The notes below the pieces were generated by a model. It did no database searches and had not been told where the DNA came from. It saw only the letters and a list, made by a program, of their open reading frames with translations. DNA of 64,000 bases from Armatimonadota bacterium (GTDB lineage: Bacteria > Armatimonadota > Zipacnadia > UBA1398 > JAKPQA01), in NCBI GenBank assembly GCA_029547025.1, contig JAKPQA010000100.1, positions 1 to 64,000 of the forward strand, read 5' to 3'. The position numbers and the translations under genes were made by a program. Position 1 is the stretch's first letter, and every line of letters starts with the position of its first letter. Below, piece by piece: positions 33,373 to 40,581 of this stretch.

Positions 33373-35418
33373 CTACTCGAAGTGGAGCCCGTCCACCCAG
33401 ACCGTGAAGGGCTCGCCGCCCCAGGAGTCGAGAGTCAACGACACTGCGCCGACTCGCGACAGCGATTGCGGCCCACCCTCACTCCGCACCCATCCCTCGC
33501 CACCGTCGAGCGGGATCGAGAGGCGCTGCCACATCCACCGGGCCTCGCTGTCCGGCGGCGACGAGAGCAGGTTCCGCCCATGGTCCGGGCTGTACACTAC
33601 AACGCCCTCAGGCCCCTCGAGTGCCACCACGGGACCGGCGTCCTGGAAGCCGGGGATGTTGGGGTTCTCCGCGCGAACCCACAGGACCAAGCGCGACCGG
33701 CCCGCGATATCGAGTCCGAGGTCGCGGGTCGCGGGGAAGAAGGCCGTGGCATCCCCACCCGGGTACGGATCGGCGCGCAGGCGCAGCGAGCGGCGCCCAC
33801 AGACGGCATCAGCGTCGTCGCCGAACTCCATCCGTCCGCGTCCCTCGCCGTCGATCTCGAAGGCGAACCCCCAACGCTCTGCTTGTCCCTCGGTCCCGAT
33901 CTCGGTCACCCCAGTCTCTCCGACAACCAAGTCGGCGTACGCGAGATCGGCGAGTGTCCCGTTGCTGACGGTCACGCCCACCCGGTAGAAGCCCGGTCTA
34001 TCGAACACGTGGGTCACTTTCGGGCCCTGGGCGCGCACATCGCCGATGTCCCAGTCGAACTCCAGCTTCCGGCCATCTGGATCCCGGCTCGCCGAAGCGT
34101 CGAAGGTAACCGGACGCCCCACTCGCGCCACCGGTCCGGGCCCGCGGAGCACGGCCCGAGGCGGGCGGAGTGCCTTGGGCCCTGCCGGAAGCTCGACCAG
34201 GCGCGTGGTGTCCTGGATGACGACGTCGGTGCCGTTGTCCTCGAACACGTTGGCTGCCAGCGTGATCCAGTCACCCCACTGCCCCCAGATGCCGAACCGG
34301 TTGTCGTGAAGGCGGTTGCGCCTGATCACCCAGTGGTACGTCCGCCACGCGCGCCCCTCGCTGCCCACGTCGCCCCGGAAGACGATCCCCGCGCCGTTGT
34401 TGTGATGGCAGTGGTTGCCGTCCAGGACTGTGTGGCTCGATGAGCCACTGACGATCACGATCCCACCGTGCTCGAACCCCGGCTCGGGCGCGTTGTGGTT
34501 CCCGTCGGGCAGGCCGTTGTAGGCTGCGACGTTGTCGATGAGCACCGTGCGGTCGCTGCCGCCCAGCCAGAAGCCGTACGATCCGTGGTTGGCGATGTTG
34601 CGGATGTAGGTGTTCCCCGGGCTCCACGACTCAACGCAGTTGTTGTTGGCGTACGACATGTCGTTCTCGGTGAACACATTGCCGCTGCTCACCCAACCAT
34701 TGAGCACCCGGACGAACACCCCATCGCCGCCGTAGCGGATGTCGTTCCGGGTGAACGTATTGTCGTTCGAGCCGCTCTCGATGAGCACGCACGTGGAATC
34801 CCGGGCGTGGACCTCACCCGCCTCGCGGTCAATGCGGATCCCGTACGAGAGGTTGTTGTCCGTGAACGCGTTCCGGCTCGACTCCCAGAGCTTGGCGCAG
34901 ACGTTCGAGCAGTGCGAGAAGTCGTTCGCGTCCACGACGCAGTCCGAGCACCTTGTCAGCGATAGCCCGTTCCAGACGCGGTTGGCTCTGTTGCCCCTCA
35001 GCACGAAGTTGCGGCACTGGACGAGCGCGATCCCGCCGCGGTCAGGCATCTCGCCCCAGCCGAACTGGGGATTGTGGTAGTTGTCGGAGAAGTCGCAACC
35101 TTCGATGGCCCAGTTCGCGCAATCATGCGCCTGCAGTCCTGTGGCGAAACCATGCACGTTCAGGTTCCTCAGCACCACATTCGAGACGCCATTGGCCTCG
35201 ATGCCGATGCCTGCTTCCGCCAGCGAGTCGGGGCTCCCGTCTTCGCCAGGCCCAATCAGCGTGGCCCCACGGCCATCAATAACTACGTTGCCTTCACGGA
35301 TCACCAGCCGCCCCTGGACCTGCGCGCCCGGTTCGATCTCGGCGAGACGCTCGACGGGGATCTCATCAACGGCGGCAAAGACACACATCGGCGCGAGCGC
35401 CACGGTAAGGGCCAGCAT
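33373..35418 (-). CDS. Secreted right-handed beta-helix protein with PKD-like domain
   Basis: The ATG at 35418 is chosen: GGAGG lies 7 bases upstream and a signal peptide follows (MLALTVALAPMCVFAA). Residues about 25-380 form a NosD-like parallel beta-helix (repeats such as IEGCDFSDN, FVLRGNRANRVWNGLSL, VVDANDFSHC, NTFTRNDIRYGGDGVFV). Residues about 400-485 look like a PKD domain (PVTFDASASRDPDGRKLEFDW). A C-terminal beta-sandwich resembling carbohydrate-binding modules follows (WVRAENPNIPGFQ, WMWQRLSIPLDGG). Probably a cell-surface polysaccharide-binding or -cleaving protein; total length 681 residues. Confidence 0.75.
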   Translation of the reverse strand: MLALTVALAPMCVFAAVDEIPVERLAEIEPGAQVQGRLVIREGNVVIDGRGATLIGPGEDGSPDSLAEAGIGIEANGVSNVVLRNLNVHGFATGLQAHDCANWAIEGCDFSDNYHNPQFGWGEMPDRGGIALVQCRNFVLRGNRANRVWNGLSLTRCSDCVVDANDFSHCSNVCAKLWESSRNAFTDNNLSYGIRIDREAGEVHARDSTCVLIESGSNDNTFTRNDIRYGGDGVFVRVLNGWVSSGNVFTENDMSYANNNCVESWSPGNTYIRNIANHGSYGFWLGGSDRTVLIDNVAAYNGLPDGNHNAPEPGFEHGGIVIVSGSSSHTVLDGNHCHHNNGAGIVFRGDVGSEGRAWRTYHWVIRRNRLHDNRFGIWGQWGDWITLAANVFEDNGTDVVIQDTTRLVELPAGPKALRPPRAVLRGPGPVARVGRPVTFDASASRDPDGRKLEFDWDIGDVRAQGPKVTHVFDRPGFYRVGVTVSNGTLADLAYADLVVGETGVTEIGTEGQAERWGFAFEIDGEGRGRMEFGDDADAVCGRRSLRLRADPYPGGDATAFFPATRDLGLDIAGRSRLVLWVRAENPNIPGFQDAGPVVALEGPEGVVVYSPDHGRNLLSSPPDSEARWMWQRLSIPLDGGEGWVRSEGGPQSLSRVGAVSLTLDSWGGEPFTVWVDGLHFE

Positions 35419-35485
35419 GGGCTGCCTCCACAGAACGGATTGGTTCACGATACTCCGGAGACCGGGCCGAGGCCTTCGGCCAAGG

Positions 35486-35558
35486 CCTCCATACGCAACC
35501 AGACCTGAGCATGGAACAGTCGGGGCGTCTATGCTAAACTGCCAGTTTAGTATGGAGG
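35486..35558. repeat. 73-bp palindromic element, copy A (upstream of fic)
   Basis: The ends are perfect inverted repeats, CCTCCATAC (35486-35494) and GTATGGAGG (35550-35558). Inside, CTAAACTG-C-CAGTTTAG (35534-35550) is a second perfect palindrome with a 1-base centre. It is locally AT-richer than its surroundings and sits 55 bases before the fic start. A second, diverged copy lies after fic. Confidence 0.75.
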
Positions 35559-35612
35559 TGGCGGCGCGCCATTCGTGGCAGGGCGGGGGCAGCGCTAGAA
35601 GGAGGCAAGTAT

Positions 35613-36782
35613 ATGCCCACTCCTCAGAGAATGACCGAATCGGTACGAGCTGGGCGCTACGTGCCCCAGCCTGGTGGTTACCGTGCCTTCGTACCCAACC
35701 CTCTGCCACCAGTGCCGCCTCTGCGCTTCGGTCGCGATCTGCAAGCACTTCTCTCACAAGCCGACGTGGCACTCGGGCGGCTCGATGGCTCGATCCAGAC
35801 GCTGCCGAACCCGGACCTCTTTGTCCTCATGTACGTCCGCAAGGAGGCGGTGCTTTCGAGCCAGATCGAGGGCACACAGAGCTCTCTCCAGGACGTGCTT
35901 GCTGCCGAGGCACAGGTGCTGGCGCCGGATCGACCCAAGGACGTAGCAGAGGTGATCAACTATGTATCAGCCATGAACTACGGGCTCGAGCGGCTCAGGA
36001 CTCTGCCGATCTCCGTTCGGCTGTTCCGCGAGATCCATGAGCGCCTCGTCCGGAATGTGCGGGGCGCCCGATCGTCACCGGGCCACATCCGGTCAACGCA
36101 GAACTGGATCGGCCCCCCCGGGTGCTCCCTGTCCGAAGCGGCGTTTGTGCCCCCGCCACCCCACGAGGTCGCCCAGGCTCTTGGCGACCTCGAGAAGTTC
36201 CTCCACGCCAGCGCCCCGCCGCCTCTGCTAGTCAGCATAGGCCTGGCTCACGCCCAGTTCGAGACGATCCACCCTTTTCTAGACGGCAATGGCCGGATCG
36301 GGCGGCTCCTCATCACTCTTCTGCTGTGTGAGCGCGGCGTGCTTGCCAGACCAGTGCTCTACCTATCGCACTTCTTCCGGCGCCACCGCCAGGAGTACTA
36401 CGATCGGCTGCAGGCAATCCGCGATGCGGGGGATTGGGAAGCATGGCTCGAGTTCTTCCTCCGCGGAGTCGCGGAGGTGAGTCAGCAGTCTGCCGGCACG
36501 GCACGGCGCGTTTTGGGCCTCCGCGAGGAGCACAGAAGCGCCATCACCCGAAGCCTTGGGCGCGGTGCGGCCGGCGGGCACCGCGTGCTGGAGTACCTCT
36601 TCGACCACCCAATCGTGTCCGTTGGCGAACTCCGTGAGGTACTCAACATCTCTTACCAGGGCGCCAACCAGCTTGTCGCGCGGCTGCAGCAACTCGGGAT
36701 CCTGCAGGAGTGCACCGGCCGCAGCCGGAACCGCCGGTTCCGCTATGCTAGCTATATTGAGCTCTTCACCGAGGGCGACTAG
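35613..36782 (+). CDS. Fic-family protein, class II with inhibitory motif and C-terminal HTH
   Basis: The 389-residue protein has the autoinhibitory motif VLSSQIEGTQSSL near 80-90 (S/TxxxEG) ahead of the Fic core HPFLDGNGRIGR near 219-230, intact for AMP transfer. The C-terminal 70 residues look like a winged helix (SVGELREVLNISYQGANQLV). Class II Fic proteins can AMPylate targets and self-regulate. The ATG follows AAGGAGG. The gene lies between two copies of a palindromic element and may be mobile or autoregulated. Confidence 0.93.
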   Translation: MPTPQRMTESVRAGRYVPQPGGYRAFVPNPLPPVPPLRFGRDLQALLSQADVALGRLDGSIQTLPNPDLFVLMYVRKEAVLSSQIEGTQSSLQDVLAAEAQVLAPDRPKDVAEVINYVSAMNYGLERLRTLPISVRLFREIHERLVRNVRGARSSPGHIRSTQNWIGPPGCSLSEAAFVPPPPHEVAQALGDLEKFLHASAPPPLLVSIGLAHAQFETIHPFLDGNGRIGRLLITLLLCERGVLARPVLYLSHFFRRHRQEYYDRLQAIRDAGDWEAWLEFFLRGVAEVSQQSAGTARRVLGLREEHRSAITRSLGRGAAGGHRVLEYLFDHPIVSVGELREVLNISYQGANQLVARLQQLGILQECTGRSRNRRFRYASYIELFTEGD

Positions 36783-36844
36783 CCACTTGCGCAGACGGGA
36801 GAGGGCCTTGCTGCCGCGCTCAGCCTGGTGGTGCCACCCGGAAG

Positions 36845-36917
36845 CCCTCATACACAACCAGACCTGAACGTAGAGCTTCCGGGTCCTCCATGTGTAACTG
36901 TCAGTTTGATATGGGGG
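36845..36917. repeat. 73-bp palindromic element, copy B (downstream of fic)
   Basis: Aligns with copy A over its full length without gaps at about 70% identity by eye (shared stretch CAACCAGACCTGA). The internal palindrome is decayed (AACTGTCAGTTT core kept) and the ends no longer pair perfectly. It lies 63 bases after the fic stop. The surrounding 36,783-37,033 holds no supported gene. Confidence 0.65.
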
Positions 36918-37033
36918 GAGACCGGGGCGGCACTCACGCCGCGTCGCACAGACGGAGCCCCCGCGAGCTTGGGGCTCGCGAGGGCTCTGCGTCGCCGTGA
37001 TCGCTGCTAACGTTGACGGGTCATCCGATGCGG

Positions 37034-37783
37034 CTAGTTCGCCGCGCCCCAGGGGCAGTAGGGGCCATACCCGGCACCCGGACCGTAGCCCAGGCCCGCT
37101 CCGAACCCCATGCCATACCCGCCGCCGCGCCCGAAGCCACCGCGTCCTCCGGCGCGGCCAGCACCGCGACCCCAGCCGCGGCCCGGGCCGCCCGCACCAT
37201 CCATGCCGTAGGCCCGCGGCCCGACGCCGATGCACAGACCGGCCTTGTCGTTGGCCGCCTGGAGCTTCTCACGCAGCGCCTTGAGCTCGGCGGCCACCGC
37301 GGCCGTGTCCTTGCCCTGGGCCGTCAGCAGGCGCAGCTCCTGCTGCTTCGCGCGGATCTGGTTGTGAAGGTCGGTGATCTGCTGCTTGAGCTCGGGGTCC
37401 TGAACCGACTCGACCCGAGCCTGCCAGCCGCCTCGGCCACGCCCGAAGCCCGCTCCTCGGCCGAAGCCCGCACCGATCCCTGGGCCACCGTAGGGACACG
37501 CCCCGATGGCTGCGGGTCGCTGGGCGGCGTGCTCACGAACCTCGTCCACGGCCTTCGTGAGCGCCTCTTGCTTGCTCTGCACCTTCTCCGCGTCGGCCCC
37601 GGCCGCTTGAAGGCCCCACAGCTCCGCACGAAGCTCCTGGACCTTCTGCTGGAGCTTCGACTGCTCCACCCAGAACTTGACGGCCTCGTCGGCCTTCTCC
37701 TTGTCAACCTGTGCGTAGGCACCCGTGGCGCCGAGTGCGAACACGATCGCGATGAACCCGAACGTCCATCCTCGGAGTGTCAT
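37034..37783 (-). CDS. Secreted Gly-rich helical protein (Spy/CpxP-like pattern)
   Basis: From the ATG at 37783 (GGGAGGG upstream) the 249-residue product has a signal peptide (RGWTFGFIAIVFALGATGAYAQ). A helical stretch (VEQSKLQQKVQELRAELWGL) and two Gly/Arg-rich blocks follow (GFGRGAGFGRGRGG near 105; GGRGGFGRGGGYGMGFGAGL near the C-terminus), separated by another helix (LKQQITDLHNQIRAKQQELR). This pattern occurs in periplasmic metal-stress proteins; no metal ligands are certain. Function unknown. Confidence 0.65.
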   Translation of the reverse strand: MTLRGWTFGFIAIVFALGATGAYAQVDKEKADEAVKFWVEQSKLQQKVQELRAELWGLQAAGADAEKVQSKQEALTKAVDEVREHAAQRPAAIGACPYGGPGIGAGFGRGAGFGRGRGGWQARVESVQDPELKQQITDLHNQIRAKQQELRLLTAQGKDTAAVAAELKALREKLQAANDKAGLCIGVGPRAYGMDGAGGPGRGWGRGAGRAGGRGGFGRGGGYGMGFGAGLGYGPGAGYGPYCPWGAAN

Positions 37784-38137
37784 GGTCGATCCCTCCCACA
37801 TTCTCGATATGCCGCTTCGCGCGGCGCACCTACAAGACGGCGGCGATGCCCGCGGATTCCGTCCCATTTTGCAGTGCCGGGTCGGAGCCGAGTGCCGCCG
37901 CCCCCCAGGGTCATCTCGCTCTCGAGCGTGGGCCGGGTGGTCACCGCGAATGGACGGCGCCGCCCGCCACTCCGGGGGAACCTGCGCATCGGTAGGCGGC
38001 CCTGTCGCTTCCCGGGCGCTTTTCCGGGAGGCGATAGGGGATGGGGTATACTTCCGGCGAACTTCGAGGGGATCCGCACCCGCTTGGGCGGGGTGGATTC
38101 GCGGAGAGGACCAGGGCCGCTGGGCGGCGGATGTGCC
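37784..38137. other. Divergent intergenic region before the ychF-mreD run
   Basis: About 350 bases between divergent genes. TATACT at 38047-38052 is a good -10 hexamer about 85 bases before the YchF-like start, but no -35 at proper spacing is clear. No gene is supported. Confidence 0.35.
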
Positions 38138-39193
38138 GTGCGCATAGGGCTGGTGGGTCTACCGGGTAGTGGGAAGACAACTATCTTCAACCTTCTGACG
38201 GGTCTGAAGAAGGACCTGGACGGCTCGACCCACGGGAGGACCGAGCCCAACGTGGGTGTGCTGAAGGTACCGGATCCCCGTCTGGAGCGTCTCGCCGAGA
38301 TCACCGAGAGCAAACGCAAGGTTCAGGCCGAGGTGGCCCTGGTGGATGTGTTGGGCGCGCGGCCGTCCCGGGGCGCCAGCGGCCTGGGGGCGGAGGACGT
38401 CGCCCGTCATGTCGAGGACGCCGATGCGTTCTGCGTGGTGATCGGTGCCTTCGCGGTAGATGGTCCTGGCGCGGTGGCTCAGCTGGAGGACGTGTTGCTG
38501 AGCCTGGCCCTGGCAGACCTGGCCAAGGTCGAGCGCCGGCTGGAACGTGTCCTGCGGGACATCCAGCGAGGCAAGAAGGAAGGGGAACGGGAGCGGGCAC
38601 TCCTCGAGCACGTCCGGGCACCCCTGGAGGCAGGCGTCGGGCTGGCGAAGGCGCTCCCCGCGGAGCGTGACCGGGTAGAGCTCCGAGGGTTCCAGTTCCT
38701 GTCGGCCAAGCCGGTCGCCGTGCTGGAGAACGTCCGTGATGACGACGCGGGCACCGACGGAGCGCTGGCCGACGTCTGCCGGCTACAGAGGTATCCGCAC
38801 ACGGTGGTTGCAGGACGGCTCGAGCTGGAGATCGCCGAGCTGCCGCCCGAGGAGCAGCTCGGCTTTCTGTCCGAGTACGGCATACGGTCCTCGGCCCGGG
38901 AGCGCTGCATCTCCTCGGTGTACGAGGCGCTCGACGCGGTCACGTTCTACACCATAGCGCACGGTGAGGCGAGAGCGTGGCCTGTGCGGTCGGGCACGGT
39001 AGCGCTCGATGCGGCGGGAGCTGTTCACTCGGACATGAAGGCGGGTTTCATCCGGGCGGAGGTGATCCCTTTCGACGTGCTCGCCGAGGTGGGTTCGCTC
39101 GCCGAATGCCGGGCCCGGGGCGTGGTTCGCCTCGAGGGCCGTGACCACGTCGTTCACGATGGGGACATCATCACGTTCCGGTTCAGCTCATAG
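38138..39193 (+). CDS. YchF/Obg-type NTPase paralogue with TGS domain
   Basis: The 351-residue protein starts at a GTG. P-loop IGLVGLPGSGKTTIFNLLTG, then TEPNVGVLKVPDPRLERLAEI. The G3 region is altered (VDVLGARPSRGAS for the usual VDIAGLVKGAS) and the base-recognition region reads LSAKPVAVLENV. The C-terminal TGS half matches YchF well (FYTIAHGEARAWPVRSGT, AGAVHSDMKAGFIRAEVIPFD, GRDHVVHDGDII). It is divergent from canonical YchF and may be a second paralogue. It leads the plus-strand run to mreD. Confidence 0.85.
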   Translation: MRIGLVGLPGSGKTTIFNLLTGLKKDLDGSTHGRTEPNVGVLKVPDPRLERLAEITESKRKVQAEVALVDVLGARPSRGASGLGAEDVARHVEDADAFCVVIGAFAVDGPGAVAQLEDVLLSLALADLAKVERRLERVLRDIQRGKKEGERERALLEHVRAPLEAGVGLAKALPAERDRVELRGFQFLSAKPVAVLENVRDDDAGTDGALADVCRLQRYPHTVVAGRLELEIAELPPEEQLGFLSEYGIRSSARERCISSVYEALDAVTFYTIAHGEARAWPVRSGTVALDAAGAVHSDMKAGFIRAEVIPFDVLAEVGSLAECRARGVVRLEGRDHVVHDGDIITFRFSS

Positions 39194-39251
39194 GCGGCCC
39201 TGGGACCCCCCGAATCCCTTGGCTGCCGACTCATCGCGGAGTGGTGCGAGC

Positions 39252-40496
39252 ATGGGAGTGACTTCATGGACGTGGCGACCATTGCCCAGCGTCGGGTCGG
39301 GTCCACCGCGGGGTCGCCGGGCGCTCATCGCGTTCTCTCTTCTGCTGGGCACGAGCTGGTGGGTCGGATGTGCGCGGTCGGGGTCGGGCGGGGCCACTCA
39401 CGAGCAGGAGCATGGCGCACCGGCGTCGGCGCACACAGGAGAGGGCACCGCGGCGCTGCCCCCGGGAACCGTCACCGAGCCGTTTGACGGCCAGGAGCTT
39501 GCGGCGGATCAACTCCTGCTCCTGAGGACGTCGCGAGGCGACTTGTACATCGAGGTGGACGCGCGCGAGTGTCCGGTGGGCGCTTCGCATTTCGTTCGCT
39601 TGGCGCGCGAGGGCTATCTGGCGGGCCGCATGTTCGACCGGGCGGTGCGCGGCCGGTCGGTACACGCCGGCGCGAAGCCCGAGGGGGCGAAGCTGAAGGA
39701 CCCTGACTGGAGGATCGTTGCTGAGCGATCCCCACAGCGGGCGCTCCGGGGCTACGTGTTCCTGGATCGCGATGCGTCATCCCCGGAGCTCGCAGAGGCG
39801 GTGGGCTTCCGGATTCTCCGGGCGCGGGACGTGCTCTTGGAGGACGGGGAGCAGTCCCAGGGCGGGATCCCCATGTCCTATGTGGGGAGAGTGGTGAAGG
39901 GGCTGGCGGTGGTGGACGCAATCGAGGAGGGCGACACCATCCAAGCCGTGAGCGTGGTCACTCGTCAGGCCATGGGTAAGCCGGACGCCGGCAGGATGCT
40001 CTTGGATCCGGGTGCATCGCGCACCACGCTGGCGACGCCGAAAGCCGTGTCGCCTGAGTGGCGGCTGCGCACGATGGACGGGCAGGAGTACTCGGCGGAC
40101 TCCACCTTGGGGCGCGCCCTGGTGCTCACGTTCGTCGAGTCGGGCAACAAGGCGTCCGAGGCGCTGATGGACGCCCTGCAGGAGATCCGAGACCGTGTGG
40201 CCGAGACCGATCTGCTGATCCTGGTGGTGGCGCCCGTCGATCAGGACGAGAACGCTCTGAGAGCTTGGGCGAAGCGGGGCGGATGGACCCTACCACTGGT
40301 CTCGGGCCGATCGCCGCGAGTTCTGGACGTCACCGCCTCGTTCATGGCGGACCAGGTACCGCTGACGTGGATCGTGGACTCGACAGGGGTGGCGGTCGAG
40401 AAGATCGCCGGCGGCCATCCGGCGCCGGTGTTGCTGGCAAGATTGGAGCTCGTGGGCGTCCGAGCCCGGGACGCCACACGAGCGCCGGGCCGGTGA
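39252..40496 (+). CDS. Lipoprotein: cyclophilin-like plus thioredoxin-like domains
   Basis: The 414-residue protein from the ATG at 39252 has a hydrophobic N-terminus ending in WWVGCARSG, a plausible lipobox. Residues about 85-240 resemble a cyclophilin (LLRTSRGDLYIEVDARECPVGASHFVRLAREGYLAG), but the catalytic Arg/Phe/Gln pattern is not evident. Residues about 290-400 resemble an AhpC/TlpA thioredoxin fold (LVLTFVESGNKASEALMDAL) lacking the CxxC. Both enzymatic centres look lost; a structural or chaperone role in the envelope is inferred. Confidence 0.6.
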   Translation: MGVTSWTWRPLPSVGSGPPRGRRALIAFSLLLGTSWWVGCARSGSGGATHEQEHGAPASAHTGEGTAALPPGTVTEPFDGQELAADQLLLLRTSRGDLYIEVDARECPVGASHFVRLAREGYLAGRMFDRAVRGRSVHAGAKPEGAKLKDPDWRIVAERSPQRALRGYVFLDRDASSPELAEAVGFRILRARDVLLEDGEQSQGGIPMSYVGRVVKGLAVVDAIEEGDTIQAVSVVTRQAMGKPDAGRMLLDPGASRTTLATPKAVSPEWRLRTMDGQEYSADSTLGRALVLTFVESGNKASEALMDALQEIRDRVAETDLLILVVAPVDQDENALRAWAKRGGWTLPLVSGRSPRVLDVTASFMADQVPLTWIVDSTGVAVEKIAGGHPAPVLLARLELVGVRARDATRAPGR

Positions 40497-40581
40497 GGCG
40501 CGGGACCCGCTCGCTGCCGGAGTCGAGCATGAGGGGGATTGGCCGCACGGGCCGGGCAAGATCCGGCTGGGGCGGCACGGG

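Noticed and set aside
35081-36040. Plus-strand frame covering the beta-helix start and the palindromic element
   Set aside because: It is out of frame with fic, shadowing the minus-strand gene, with no domain.
35486-36917. CRISPR array or insertion sequence around fic
   Set aside because: There are only two diverged copies with no spacers, and no transposase gene is present.
37013-38137. Long upstream extension of the YchF-like frame
   Set aside because: The extension is antisense to the Gly-rich gene and has no family match; the P-loop begins right after the GTG at 38138.
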